NCBI GenBank assembly: GCA_029785825.1
Contig: JAFLYY010000001.1
Location: 434,001 to 498,000, forward strand
Length of the DNA: 64,000 nt
From: Nitrososphaerota archaeon
GTDB taxonomy: Archaea; Thermoproteota; Nitrososphaeria; Nitrososphaerales; Gagatemarchaeaceae
Direction: 5' to 3'
The position numbers were made by a program, and so were the translations under genes. Shown piece by piece: positions 41,344-50,182 of the stretch (position 1 is its first letter; each line of letters begins with the position of its first letter). The notes below the pieces were generated by a model. It made no database searches. It was not told where the DNA came from and saw only the letters and a list, made by a program, of their open reading frames with translations.

Positions 41344-41441
41344 GCCGGGTTGGCAGAGTGGTTATTGCGCGGGCCTTGAGACCGTCGCAAGCGAGCCCGT
41401 GACCGTCATCGGTCGCGTAGGTCCGAATCCTACACCCGGCG
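41344..41441 (+). tRNA. tRNA-Ser (UGA) with 13-nt intron
   Basis: A type II tRNA. Acceptor GCCGGGT pairs with ACCCGGC, then G73; CCA is not encoded. D stem GCAG/TTGC (41353-41356, 41365-41368), anticodon stem CGGGC/GCCCG, anticodon TGA at 41377-41379, long variable arm GACCG-TCAT-CGGTC (41401 on) and T arm GTAGG/CCTAC with loop TCCGAAT. The anticodon loop is 20 nt, so 41381-41393 is an intron at the canonical 37/38 site. Discriminator G fits serine. Confidence 0.92.
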
Positions 41442-41461
41442 CCTGCTGTCTCTACTTCTCT

Positions 41462-41827
41462 TCAGCTCAGCTTGACCAGCTGCTGCGCCTCTGCGACCGG
41501 GACCACGACCACTGCGGTCCCGAAAGCGATGATCTCGTCCATGGTCGTGCCGATCTCCGTCGAGTCGAACATCACGCTCACCACGGCGTTGGCGCCGAGC
41601 GCCTTCGCGTGGTCCGCCAGCCTGTCGAGGGCCTGTTGCCTGGCCTGGTGGGCCATCTCGGTGTACTCGTTGATCTCCCCTCCTCTGATGGTCCTGAGCC
41701 CGGCCATCAGGTTCCCCCCGATCCCTCGCGACCTGACGGTTATCCCGTAAGTGAGGCCAAGGACCTTGTCTACCTTGTACCCGGGCATGTAGTTGGTCGT
41801 CAGGAGCGGTATGGAAGTGGTTGACAT
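41462..41827 (-). CDS. YbjQ/UPF0145 family protein
   Basis: A 121-residue protein of the YbjQ family (PF01906), a small pentameric alpha/beta fold of unclear function sometimes called heavy-metal-binding. Seen: YKVDKVLGLTYGITVRS, GGEINEYTEMAHQARQQALD, AKALGANAVVSVMFDSTE and FGTAVVVVPV. GTTATAAAC about 28 nt upstream favours the second of two ATG codons. It lies beside the tRNA gene on the opposite strand. Confidence 0.85.
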   Translation of the reverse strand: MSTTSIPLLTTNYMPGYKVDKVLGLTYGITVRSRGIGGNLMAGLRTIRGGEINEYTEMAHQARQQALDRLADHAKALGANAVVSVMFDSTEIGTTMDEIIAFGTAVVVVPVAEAQQLVKLS

Positions 41828-41880
41828 GAAGAGCGACATGCCGAGGCTTCGTTATAAACGGTGTTGGGCCTTCACCTGGC

Positions 41881-42618
41881 TCAGCTCTCGCGCCACTTCA
41901 TCTTGAAGGAGACAAGGAGGAGCATCACGAGGGTGGCCGCGACCAGGACCGCGAACCCCTGGACGGGCGCGATTGTGTAACCGAGCCCTATGGCTCCCTG
42001 GAAAAGGGACGACGCCTCGGTAGTGGGTATCACCTCCGCCAGGGGCCTCAGATACACAGGGAGCGCGTCCACAGAGTAGTAGACGGGCGGGAGGACGGAG
42101 AGGAAGGTGGTGATGAACCCGTTGATGACGAAAGCGTTCTGGGTGTTGGGGGCGTAAGCCGAGAAGAAGAAGCCGAGGCTGGTGGTCGTCACCCAGAGGA
42201 GCATCACCACCCCGAAGGCTGACCCAAGCGCAGCCGCCGTCGCGCCCTGTTCTGCGATGAGCCCGAAAAGTATGACGAGTGCTGGGGCGCCGAATATCAG
42301 CTCGGAGAGCGCCACCCCGAACATGTAGACGAGCGGGGAGACGGGCGAGGCGACGACCATGTCCTGGAGCCTGTTCTGGATCTTGTAGGAGGCCAGGTCG
42401 GTGCCGACGAAGAGCCCCAGCTCCGTGACCACCATCGTCAGGGCGCCGGCGAGCCCGTAGGGGAGGGCGGTCCCGTTGCTGGCGACGAGGAGGATGAAGA
42501 GGAGCGTGAACGGCTGAGAGAAGACGAAGGCCACGAAGAGCGGGTTCCTGATCATCGGGGTGAACCCGAGGTAGTACATTATGGCCCAGAGCGAGCGGAG
42601 GGTCTGCCTACCCTTCAT
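41881..42618 (-). CDS. ABC-2 type transporter permease
   Basis: A 245-residue permease with six helices (FVAFVFSQPFTLLFILLVAS; GLAGALTMVVTELGLFVGTD; MFGVALSELIFGAPALVILF; FGVVMLLWVTTTSLGFFFSA; NGFITTFLSVLPPVYYSVDA; GFAVLVAATLVMLLLVSFKM) and the ABC-2 segment SVLPPVYYSVDALPVYLRPL. Overlaps the ATPase gene by 11 bp, so the two form one exporter. Cargo unknown; drug, lipid or heme-related export are all possible. Confidence 0.88.
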   Translation of the reverse strand: MKGRQTLRSLWAIMYYLGFTPMIRNPLFVAFVFSQPFTLLFILLVASNGTALPYGLAGALTMVVTELGLFVGTDLASYKIQNRLQDMVVASPVSPLVYMFGVALSELIFGAPALVILFGLIAEQGATAAALGSAFGVVMLLWVTTTSLGFFFSAYAPNTQNAFVINGFITTFLSVLPPVYYSVDALPVYLRPLAEVIPTTEASSLFQGAIGLGYTIAPVQGFAVLVAATLVMLLLVSFKMKWRES

Positions 42619-43528
42619 GCTCTCCCTTCTCCGACTCCCCCACTATGTCGACGAACACGTCGTCCAGGGTCACGGGGGCTATGGCGATGCTTGCCCCCCT
42701 CTCCACCGCGGTGTCCCCAAGCTTGCGGGCGCCGTCGGCGTCAGTCAGCACCCTGTGCCTTCCGGCTATAGGCACCACGTGACCGTAAGCCCCGAGTTCG
42801 TTCTGGGTGAACTTGTCGAAGACGTCCACCCTTGTCGACCTGCTCGTCACGGCCGCCTTCACGCTCCGGGGGGTCCCGGCCGCCATGACCTTCCCCTTGT
42901 CGATGATGACCAGGTTGTCAGACAGCGCCTCCGCTTCGTCCATGTAGTGGGTCGTGAGGATTATCGTCTTCCCTGCCTTCTTGAGGAGCGTGAGCTGGTC
43001 CCAGACCTTCCTCCTCGACAGGGGGTCGAGCCCGATGGAGGGCTCGTCCAGGTAGATGAGCTCCGCGTCGGTCCTGAGCGCCATGGCGACTATCACCCTC
43101 TGCTTGAGCCCTCCAGAGAGCCAGTCGGAGTTGGTGTCCGCCACGTCGCTCAGCTCCAGGTCGTCGAGGGCCCGCTGGGCGCGCTCCTCCGCCTCCGCCT
43201 TCTCCATCCCCCGCATCCGAAGGCTCAGGAGGATGTGGTCTCTGGGGGTGAGCGGGTACACGGTCTCCGCTTCCTGGGGGGTCATGGCGATTTTCTCACG
43301 GAGCTCCTTGGCCTGCTTCACAGCGTCCAGCCCCAGGACGGTGATGCTCCCCGACGAAGGCAGGAGCTGGGTGCTCGCTATCCTGAGGAAGGTGGTCTTC
43401 CCCGCACCGTTCCGGCCGAGCATTGTGAATATCTGCCCCGACGCGATGTCGAGGTCCACCCCGTCTAGGGCGGGCCGCTTGGCTTTCCTGTAGGTCTTCG
43501 AGAGGGCGCGTGCCTGAAGGGCGAGCAT
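42608..43528 (-). CDS. ABC transporter ATP-binding protein (DrrA/NatA type)
   Basis: 306 residues. Walker A GRNGAGKTT, Q-loop MTPQEAETVYPLTP, signature LSGGLKQRV, Walker B AELIYLDEPSIGLDP and H-loop ILTTHYMDEAEALSDN. A C-terminal regulatory part (~80 residues) ends in LDDVFVDIVG. It partners with the downstream permease. It lies 64 nt after hemH on the same strand, so it may be the tail of the heme operon, though no clear link to heme is visible. Confidence 0.93.
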   Translation of the reverse strand: MLALQARALSKTYRKAKRPALDGVDLDIASGQIFTMLGRNGAGKTTFLRIASTQLLPSSGSITVLGLDAVKQAKELREKIAMTPQEAETVYPLTPRDHILLSLRMRGMEKAEAEERAQRALDDLELSDVADTNSDWLSGGLKQRVIVAMALRTDAELIYLDEPSIGLDPLSRRKVWDQLTLLKKAGKTIILTTHYMDEAEALSDNLVIIDKGKVMAAGTPRSVKAAVTSRSTRVDVFDKFTQNELGAYGHVVPIAGRHRVLTDADGARKLGDTAVERGASIAIAPVTLDDVFVDIVGESEKGEHEG

Positions 43529-43592
43529 GGCAGGGACCTCCAGGCTGTTGCTCGGTCTGTATTATCTTGTCCCCGGCGTTGCGTCGACCGGC

Positions 43593-44492
43593 CTAGGCGA
43601 ACCCGTTGGCTTCCGCTATCTGGACGAGCGCCGCCACCATCTCGGGCGAGTCATTTGGAGACCTGCACCTCACCAGTTCCGCCCCCCTCTCCTTCGCCCA
43701 TCCTCTGCACTCTACGTCCAAGTCATAGAGCACCTCGAGGTGGTCTGACACGAATCCGATCGGCGCCGAGATGAACTTCCTCTTCCCGGCGTCGAAAAGG
43801 GTCTGGAGATGGTCGAGGATGTCAGGGCCGAGCCACGGCTCTCCCGTCTTGCTCTGGCTCTGGAACGCGAAGGTCCAATCTTTCCACCCCGCGGCCTTGG
43901 CGACCAGGTCCGAGGTCTCGAGGAGCTCGGCTTTGTAGGGGTCCCCCTCGCGGATGATCCGCTCAGGTAGGCTGTGCGCGGAGAAGACGACGGACGCATC
44001 CGGGCCCAGCGACTTCGCCGCCTCTCTGATCCGGCCCGCCCACATGGAGACCAGCCCGGGGTTGTCATGCCAAGACTTCACGAAGGTGACCTTGAAGTGC
44101 CCGCCAAGCTTCGAGTTAGCCTCGTCCACCGCCCTGGCGTATCCCCCGACGCCTATCCCCGAGTAGTGGGGCGCGAGCGCGACGCAGAGCAGCTCGGTGA
44201 CCCCCTCAGCCTTCGCCTTCGCCATGACGTCCGCGACGAACGGGGGAGAGTGCTTCATCCCGGCGAAGACCTTGGCCCCTCCCCTCGATTTCAGCGCCAG
44301 TTCCAGCGCCGCAGCCTGATTTTCGGTGATCGCAAGGAGAGGGGTACCTCCGCCTATCGCCACGTACCTGGCGACCAGGTCGTCGAGCTGTTCCTTGGTC
44401 GGCTTCGTCCCGCGACGTATGTGGGTGTAGTACGCCTCCACCTGGTCGAGAGACGCAGGACCCCCGTAGGCCATCAGGAGCACCCCTCTCAT
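43593..44492 (-). CDS. hemH: Ferrochelatase
   Basis: A 299-residue enzyme that inserts Fe(II) into a porphyrin. Seen: VLLMAYGGPASLDQVEAYY, HYSGIGVGGYARAVDEA, the catalytic His in VVFSAHSLPERII, and PIGFVSDHLEVLYDLDVE with the conserved Glu. AGGAGG about 9 nt before the ATG directs translation; the start is 4 nt after the hemE stop. Since a HemQ gene is in the same operon, it may act on coproporphyrin III (CpfC role) rather than protoporphyrin IX. Confidence 0.93.
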   Translation of the reverse strand: MRGVLLMAYGGPASLDQVEAYYTHIRRGTKPTKEQLDDLVARYVAIGGGTPLLAITENQAAALELALKSRGGAKVFAGMKHSPPFVADVMAKAKAEGVTELLCVALAPHYSGIGVGGYARAVDEANSKLGGHFKVTFVKSWHDNPGLVSMWAGRIREAAKSLGPDASVVFSAHSLPERIIREGDPYKAELLETSDLVAKAAGWKDWTFAFQSQSKTGEPWLGPDILDHLQTLFDAGKRKFISAPIGFVSDHLEVLYDLDVECRGWAKERGAELVRCRSPNDSPEMVAALVQIAEANGFA

Positions 44493-44496
44493 ATCG

Positions 44497-45516
44497 TCAT
44501 GACCTCCTGCCGTGGACCAGTTCGACCACCCTCCTGAGGTTCTCGGGAGGGGTGTCTCTGAGCACTCCGTGTCCCAGGTTGAACACGTGCCCCCTCCTCC
44601 CCGAGGCTTCTTCAAGTATGCGGGACACTTCGCTCTCCATCCGGGTGCCCCCGGCTGCAGCCACGGAGGGGTCGAGGTTCCCCTGCACCCCCTTCGTCCC
44701 GCCCGTCCTCTCCCATACCGACCCTATCGGCACCCTCCAGTCGACGCTGACGACGTCGCACCCGGTGCTGGCGAACGCCTCGACCAGCGCTGAAGACTGG
44801 GCGCAGAAGTGGATGGCGGGGACCTTCCCTCCGATCGCGCCGAAGATCTCCGACGTCCATCCTTCCGCATACGCCCGGTAGTCAGAAGGGCCGAGGCACC
44901 CGACCCAGCTGTCGAAGAGCTGCACGGCGTCCACGCCTGCCCTGACCTGCGCCTCGAGGTAGCTCGCCGCCACCTTCGCGAGCTTCGACATCAGAAGGCT
45001 CCAGGTGTCGGGTTCTGCATACATCAGGCGCTTGGTCTTCTGGAAGTCCCGCGTGGGGCTCCCTTCTATGAGATAGCTAGCCAGGGTGAACGGCGCCCCT
45101 GAAAATCCCACGAGCGGGACTCCGCCCAGCTTGGTCTTCGCGAGCCTTATCGTCTCGAGGACGTTGGGTACGTGCCTTTCGGGGTCGAAGTCCCCCAGAG
45201 CTTCGACGTCCTGCCTGCTTTCTATCCGGTCCTCTATCACGGGCCCGACGTTCTCCTCGATCCTGAACTTCACCCCGATCCCTTCCAGCGGGAGCATGAT
45301 GTCAGCGAACATCACCGCGGCGTCCACCCCCAACTCTTTGACCGGGTCGACTGTAACGTCTGACGCGAGCTTCGGGTCGTTGGCGATCTCCAGCATCCCC
45401 TTCGTGGACCTGAGCTTCCTGTAGCTGGGGAGGTACCTCCCTGCCTGCCGCATGAACCACACCGGGGTGTGGTCGACCTGCTTCCTCCTGCAGGCGTCTA
45501 GGAAGGCGCCCTCCGT
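44497..45516 (-). CDS. hemE: Uroporphyrinogen decarboxylase (ACG start proposed)
   Basis: A 339-residue enzyme that removes four carboxyls from uroporphyrinogen III to give coproporphyrinogen III. Seen: WFMRQAGRYLPSYRK (substrate-binding Arg), VMFADIMLPLEGIG with catalytic Asp, GFSGAPFTLASYLIEG, LFDSWVGCL and FNLGHGVLRDTP. The conserved N-terminus FLDACRRKQVDHTPV lies before the first canonical codon (a GTG at 45462). After a TAA upstream the frame has only ACG (45514-45516) at the expected place, with GGGAG 10 nt before it. From ACG the length is normal. Confidence 0.93.
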   Translation of the reverse strand, partial: TEGAFLDACRRKQVDHTPVWFMRQAGRYLPSYRKLRSTKGMLEIANDPKLASDVTVDPVKELGVDAAVMFADIMLPLEGIGVKFRIEENVGPVIEDRIESRQDVEALGDFDPERHVPNVLETIRLAKTKLGGVPLVGFSGAPFTLASYLIEGSPTRDFQKTKRLMYAEPDTWSLLMSKLAKVAASYLEAQVRAGVDAVQLFDSWVGCLGPSDYRAYAEGWTSEIFGAIGGKVPAIHFCAQSSALVEAFASTGCDVVSVDWRVPIGSVWERTGGTKGVQGNLDPSVAAAGGTRMESEVSRILEEASGRRGHVFNLGHGVLRDTPPENLRRVVELVHGRRS

Positions 45517-45523
45517 CCTCTGC

Positions 45524-46801
45524 TCACTCCCTGAGCGCGGCTCTTACCGCGCTGACGGCCTTCCTGACCTCGGCGTCTCCATGGGCCAGCGAAACGAAGA
45601 GGGTCTCAAAGGCCGACGGGGGGAGATAGACCCCCGACTCGAGCATCTTCCAGAAGAACCGGCCATACGCACCGGCGTCGGTCTTCTTCGCGCTGGCGAA
45701 GTCGGTCACTTCCCCGTCGCAGAAGAAGAGCCCTAGCATCGACCCGAACCTGTTCAGCGTCATCTCCCTTCCTTCCCTGTCCGCTGCATCGCGGATCCCT
45801 TCCTCCAGCGCTTTCGCATTCCTTTCGAGGCGGGCGTACCCCTTCGCGTCGAGCAGCTCTAAGGTTTTCAGCCCTGCGGCCATAGCCACCGGGTTCCCAG
45901 AAAGGGTCCCCGCCTGGTACACCGGCCCTTCGGGAGAGACTGACGCCATGACGTCCTTCTTCCCTCCGTAGGCGCCCACGGGGAACCCTCCGCCGATCAC
46001 CTTGCCGAGGGTGGTCAGGTCAGGCTTCACGCCGAACGCTCCTTGTGCCCCCCCAGGGCCGACCCTGAACCCGGTGATCACCTCGTCGAACACGAGGACG
46101 GAGCCGCTGTCCGTGCAGGCCTCCCTAAGGGAGCGGAGGAACCCCTTCCTGGGGAGTACGACCCCCATGTTCCCCGCGATCGGCTCGACGATGGCGGCCG
46201 CTATCTCTTCTCCTTCTCTCCTGAACTCAGCCTCCACCGCCTCCGCGTCGTTGAACGGCAGCGTGACGGTGTCCCCGATGGCCCCCTGGGGCACTCCGGC
46301 GGACGCCGGTATGTCGAACGTCGCCAACCCTGAGCCCGCCTTGGCGAGGAAGAGGTCGGCGTGCCCGTGGTAGCACCCTTCGAACTTCACCACCTTGCTC
46401 CTTCCGGTGTATCCTCTGGCCGCCCTGACCGCCGACATGGTCGCCTCCGTCCCGGAGTTGACGAACCTGACCTTCTCGATGGACGGGACCGACGCGCATA
46501 TCCTCTCAGCCAGGAGGACTTCGTCCCTGGTCGGAGCGCCGAAGCTCGTCCCCGACAGCGTCTTCTTGCTGACATATGAGATCACCCGGGGGTCAGCGTG
46601 GCCGAGGATCATCGCCCCCCACGAGCAGACGAAGTCTACGTACCTGTTGCCGTCCTCGTCCCACACGTAGGGGCCCTTCCCTCTGGAGATGAAGCGCGGG
46701 GTCCCTCCGACGGCCTTGAACGCGCGCACGGGGCTCGACACGCCGCCCACCATAACCTTCGACGCCCTGCCGTAGAGGGAGTCTGACTTTCTGCTCTTCA
46801 A
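45524..46801 (-). CDS. hemL: Glutamate-1-semialdehyde 2,1-aminomutase
   Basis: A 425-residue PLP enzyme that makes 5-aminolevulinate from glutamate-1-semialdehyde, the second step of the C5 route started by HemA. Seen: GGVSSPVRAFKAVGGTPRFI, NSGTEATMSAVRAAR, FEGCYHGHADLFLAKAGSG, the PLP Asp in LVFDEVITGFRVG and the PLP lysine in LGKVIGGGFPVGAYGG. TTG start 7 nt after the hemQ stop. Ends 7 nt before the hemE ACG. Confidence 0.95.
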   Translation of the reverse strand: MKSRKSDSLYGRASKVMVGGVSSPVRAFKAVGGTPRFISRGKGPYVWDEDGNRYVDFVCSWGAMILGHADPRVISYVSKKTLSGTSFGAPTRDEVLLAERICASVPSIEKVRFVNSGTEATMSAVRAARGYTGRSKVVKFEGCYHGHADLFLAKAGSGLATFDIPASAGVPQGAIGDTVTLPFNDAEAVEAEFRREGEEIAAAIVEPIAGNMGVVLPRKGFLRSLREACTDSGSVLVFDEVITGFRVGPGGAQGAFGVKPDLTTLGKVIGGGFPVGAYGGKKDVMASVSPEGPVYQAGTLSGNPVAMAAGLKTLELLDAKGYARLERNAKALEEGIRDAADREGREMTLNRFGSMLGLFFCDGEVTDFASAKKTDAGAYGRFFWKMLESGVYLPPSAFETLFVSLAHGDAEVRKAVSAVRAALRE

Positions 46802-46808
46802 GGAATCT

Positions 46809-47504
46809 TCACCCCAGGAGCCTGACCAGCTCGTCGCGGTCGACGGCGGCGCAGGTGAAAATGGGGGTCTCCCTTTCAGTGTATTTGCTGGCCTCCGACG
46901 TCCTGAGCTCCTCTACCAGGTCCAGGAACTCCCCCGGGTCGTCTCCCTCGAATGCGAGGACGAACTCCTGGTCGTCCAGCCCGAATGAGTATCCGGTGTT
47001 GATCTTGATGGACGGGTACTTGTGCCCGACCCTGAAGTGCTCTGCCATGATCCTCTGCCGCTCGGCGAAAGGCAGGCTGTACCACTCCCGCTTCTTGACG
47101 AGAGGGTAGACGAAGGCGTACTTCGCCCCGCGCGCTGGCGCGTCCTCCGACCCTTCCTGTCCAGGGTGCTTGTGTGCCCCGACGTACTTCGACCTCCTTG
47201 TCATGGCCAGGAACGAATAGGGGGTCTCCAGGTGCCTCCCCAGCCCGGAGGCGAGGAGGTCGGACACGAACCCCTGCACCCGCGCCAGGTCGTCAGACAC
47301 GATCCAGATCATGAAGTCCACGTCTCCCCGCGTGCCGACCAGGCTGTAGTACCTGAGGTCCATCGACCCCGAGTACCTTTCGAGCACTCCGAGGAACTCC
47401 TCCGCCCCCTTGCGCTTCGAGCCTGCGTCGAGAGAGCGCCACTCTCTCGCCGCTTTGAAGAAGGCATAACGCATGAATCTCCTCTTCCCCGCCCCCTCCT
47501 CCAT
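46809..47504 (-). CDS. hemQ: Chlorite dismutase family protein, HemQ (coproheme decarboxylase) type
   Basis: A 231-residue protein of the Cld/HemQ fold. Seen: FMRYAFFKAAREWRSLD, LVGTRGDVDFMIWIVSDDLA, FVYPLVKKREWYSLPFAE, RIMAEHFRVGHKYPSI with a candidate heme-ligand His, and NTGYSFGLDDQEFVLAFE. True chlorite dismutases have a distal Arg I cannot place; position inside the heme operon favours coproheme decarboxylase, which turns coproheme into heme b. The ATG overlaps the hemB stop by one base (TGATG) with GGAGG 7 nt upstream. Confidence 0.9.
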   Translation of the reverse strand: MEEGAGKRRFMRYAFFKAAREWRSLDAGSKRKGAEEFLGVLERYSGSMDLRYYSLVGTRGDVDFMIWIVSDDLARVQGFVSDLLASGLGRHLETPYSFLAMTRRSKYVGAHKHPGQEGSEDAPARGAKYAFVYPLVKKREWYSLPFAERQRIMAEHFRVGHKYPSIKINTGYSFGLDDQEFVLAFEGDDPGEFLDLVEELRTSEASKYTERETPIFTCAAVDRDELVRLLG

Positions 47505-48499
47505 CACCATCCCTCCTTCAGCCACAGAGCGGCCTGCTCGGCGAAGTATGTGATTATGATGTCCGCTCCGGCCCGCCTTATCCCGGTCAGGACCTCGAAC
47601 ACCGCCGACTTCTCGTCGAGCCAGCCGTTGAGGACGGCTGCCTTCACCATCGAGTACTCCCCGCTCACGTTGTAGGCGGCCAGGGGGGCCCCGAACTTCC
47701 TTCTCGCTTCAGATATGACGTCCAGATACGCCAGCGCAGGCTTCACCATCACCACGTCCGCCCCCTCGCTTATGTCCTGCTGGATCTCTTTCATGGCTTC
47801 CCTCCTGTTCCCCGGCTGCATCTGATAGCTCCGCCTGTCTCCGAAGGCAGGCGCCGACCCAGCGGCGCTCCTGAACGGCTTGTAGAACGCCGACGCATGC
47901 TTCGCGGAGTACCCCATCAGGACGGTGTCGTCCAGCCCCGCTTCCTGCAGCCCCGACCTTATGGCCCGGACCTGGCCGTCCATCATCGCGCTGGGGGCCA
48001 CTACGTCCGCCCCGGCCCTCGCATACTCGACCGCCGCCCTGGCGAGGAGAGGAAGGGTCCTGTCGTTGTCGACCACGTCTCCTTCGAGGACCCCGCAGTG
48101 GCCGTGGGACGTGTATTCGCAGAGGCACACGTCGGCCATCATCACGAGCTCTGGGAACGAGGGGCGCACGGACCGCAGGGTCCGCGGGATGATGCCGTCC
48201 CCGTCGTAGGCCCCTGTCCCTCTTTCGTCCTTCGCGCCCGGGACGCCGAACAGGAGGATGCCCCTCACCCCGGCCGCGACCAGCTTCTCGAGCTGTTTAG
48301 GGAGCCTGTCCACGGAGAACCGGTACACCCCCGGCATCCCGTCGATCTCTTCCACCCTGTCCTTACCGTCCGCAACGAAGACCGGAGAGACGAGCATGTC
48401 GGCGTTGAGCCTCGTCTCCATGAACATCCTTCTGATCGGCTCGCTCTTCCGGAGCCGCCTGGCTCTGCTGTCGAGGCGGAGCCCGTGGGCTTCAGTCAT
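47504..48499 (-). CDS. hemB: Porphobilinogen synthase (5-aminolevulinate dehydratase)
   Basis: A 331-residue enzyme that condenses two 5-aminolevulinates. Seen: MMADVCLCEYTSHGHCG, the cysteine-rich zinc site; Schiff-base lysines in MGYSAKHASAFYKPFR and VMVKPALAYLD; and YQMQPGNRREA. The three-cysteine motif indicates a Zn-dependent rather than Mg-only enzyme. Overlaps hemD by 8 bp upstream and abuts hemQ downstream. Confidence 0.95.
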   Translation of the reverse strand: MTEAHGLRLDSRARRLRKSEPIRRMFMETRLNADMLVSPVFVADGKDRVEEIDGMPGVYRFSVDRLPKQLEKLVAAGVRGILLFGVPGAKDERGTGAYDGDGIIPRTLRSVRPSFPELVMMADVCLCEYTSHGHCGVLEGDVVDNDRTLPLLARAAVEYARAGADVVAPSAMMDGQVRAIRSGLQEAGLDDTVLMGYSAKHASAFYKPFRSAAGSAPAFGDRRSYQMQPGNRREAMKEIQQDISEGADVVMVKPALAYLDVISEARRKFGAPLAAYNVSGEYSMVKAAVLNGWLDEKSAVFEVLTGIRRAGADIIITYFAEQAALWLKEGW

Positions 48500-49253
48500 G
48501 GAACGCCAACTCCTTCACCATCTGTACCAACCCGTCCACCGTATGTCTTCGAGGATATGACACTTCCGTGAACCCTGCGGCCTTCGCAGCCTTCCCTGTG
48601 ACCGGTCCTATGCAGGCCGCTGTCGCCAGATTGGCGATGCGCCCGAACTCCTCCTCGCCGAGCCTCTCCCGCAGTCCCATGACCTCCGACGGACTCGCGA
48701 ACACCACGACTTGGGTCCCCGCGACGGCGCGGGGGTCTAAGGCCCCTCGGGGGACGGTTGTCTGATAGGCGGCGACGTCGGTTACTTCGAACCCCCGCTC
48801 CGCGAGGCGGACGGCCAGAGCCTTGTCCCCTATGTCCGCCCTGAAGAGGAGGACCCGCTTCCCGCGGTCGTCTGGGAGCCCTTCTCCCAGGGCCTCGGTG
48901 CGGTACTCATCCGGGACGTACTCGACCCGTCGGCCGGCCCGCTCCAGGGCGCTCGCTGTGCTCGAGCCTACCGCCGCCAGCTTCGGCATCCTCTTCGGGG
49001 GGGCAATCCCGACCTGCTTCAGCCTGGTTTCGAACACCGCCGCCGCCCTCGGCGAAGTGAAGACAGCCCAGTCGTACGACTCCACGTCTCGGAGCGCTTT
49101 GTCCGCCGACCTCCAGTCGGCAGGCTCCTCGAAACGGATCGTCTCCACCGTCAAGCACGAAATGCCGGTCCCCGCCAGCTTCGACTGGACTTCTTCGTTC
49201 CCTTCCCTGGACCGGGCAACAAGGACGCTCCGCGCGACCCCCCGTCGTTTCAT
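48492..49253 (-). CDS. hemD: Uroporphyrinogen-III synthase
   Basis: A 253-residue two-domain protein that cyclises hydroxymethylbilane with inversion of ring D. The family is poorly conserved, but VFTSPRAAAVFETRLKQV, LAAVGSSTASALERAGRRVEYVP (core of the first hinge), VLLFRADIGDKALA, and FASPSEVMGLRERLG plus ACIGPVTGKAAKAAGF near the end are characteristic. ATGA overlap with hemC and an 8-bp overlap with hemB fix its place in the operon. Confidence 0.9.
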   Translation of the reverse strand: MKRRGVARSVLVARSREGNEEVQSKLAGTGISCLTVETIRFEEPADWRSADKALRDVESYDWAVFTSPRAAAVFETRLKQVGIAPPKRMPKLAAVGSSTASALERAGRRVEYVPDEYRTEALGEGLPDDRGKRVLLFRADIGDKALAVRLAERGFEVTDVAAYQTTVPRGALDPRAVAGTQVVVFASPSEVMGLRERLGEEEFGRIANLATAACIGPVTGKAAKAAGFTEVSYPRRHTVDGLVQMVKELAFHD

Positions 49254-50182
49254 GCGCGCATCCCTTCCAGTATCTGCCGCCCGCCAGAGTCTCTCAGCGT
49301 GGCCGCCAGCTTCCTCCCCACCGACCTGGGGTCGTCGACCGCCCCCCTGGCGCTCTTCCGGACCAACCTCCTCCCCTCAGGGTCTGCTACGACCCCCACG
49401 ACCGTCAGGGTGCCGTCTCTGGCTTCAGCATAGGCCCCGAGAGGGACGTTGCAGTCTCCCCCGAGTTCCTCCGACAGAGCCCTCTCGCACTCGCTGGCGG
49501 CCCGCGTCCGGGGGTCGTCTACCCTGCGGACGAGCTCTGTCAGCTCCCGGTCGTCCTTCCTTGTCTCGACGGCTATGATCCCCTGGCAGACTGCAGGGAC
49601 CATCTCCTGCGGCTGGAAGAGCTGGCTTATCCTGCCGCCGAGGTCTAGCCTCTCGAGGCCGGCCGCCGCCAGGACCACCCCGTCAAGCCCCCCGCTCCCC
49701 AGCTTGCCCAACCTCGTCTCGACGTTTCCGTGCACCTCGACCACTTCGAGGTCCGCCCTGGCGGCAAGGAGTTGGGACCTCCTCCTCACGCTCGAAGTCC
49801 CCACGCGGGCCCCCTTCTTCAGCTCCGCGAAGCGCGCCCCGCTCGCCGAAACGAGGGCGTCCCTGGCGTCCCCGCGGACGGGGGTAGCAGCGACGACGAT
49901 GGCCTGGTCTATCTCGGCAGGGATGTCCTTCATGCTGTGCACCGAGATGTCGACCCGGCCGTCGACCAGCGCCCTGTCTATCTCTCCCGTGAATGCCGTC
50001 TTCCCGTCCAAGTCCCCGCGCCGCTCCTGCGGGAGGGTGTCCCCAGATGTCTTGATCGCGACGGGGACGACCTCCACTCCTCTGACGGCGTTCTGGAGCA
50101 GGTCTATCACAATCTTGGTCTGCGCTAGGGCGAGCCTGCTCCCTCGCGTCCCTACCAGGAGCCTACTCCGCGTCGGTACCAC
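49250..50182 (-). CDS. hemC: Hydroxymethylbilane synthase (porphobilinogen deaminase)
   Basis: A 310-residue enzyme that polymerises four porphobilinogens. Seen: VGTRGSRLALAQT, catalytic Asp in SVHSMKDIPAE, GTSSVRRRSQLLA, and C244 (GGDCNVPLG), which carries the dipyrromethane cofactor. The GTG overlaps the hemA end by 20 bp. An ACG three codons later would give the more usual short lead (RSRLLVGTRGS), so the true start is open. Confidence 0.95.
   Translation of the reverse strand: MVPTRSRLLVGTRGSRLALAQTKIVIDLLQNAVRGVEVVPVAIKTSGDTLPQERRGDLDGKTAFTGEIDRALVDGRVDISVHSMKDIPAEIDQAIVVAATPVRGDARDALVSASGARFAELKKGARVGTSSVRRRSQLLAARADLEVVEVHGNVETRLGKLGSGGLDGVVLAAAGLERLDLGGRISQLFQPQEMVPAVCQGIIAVETRKDDRELTELVRRVDDPRTRAASECERALSEELGGDCNVPLGAYAEARDGTLTVVGVVADPEGRRLVRKSARGAVDDPRSVGRKLAATLRDSGGRQILEGMRA

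Noticed and set aside
41338-41450. tRNA-Leu (GAG) by shifting the anticodon one base
   Set aside because: That register breaks the anticodon stem; discriminator G and the acceptor sequence fit serine.
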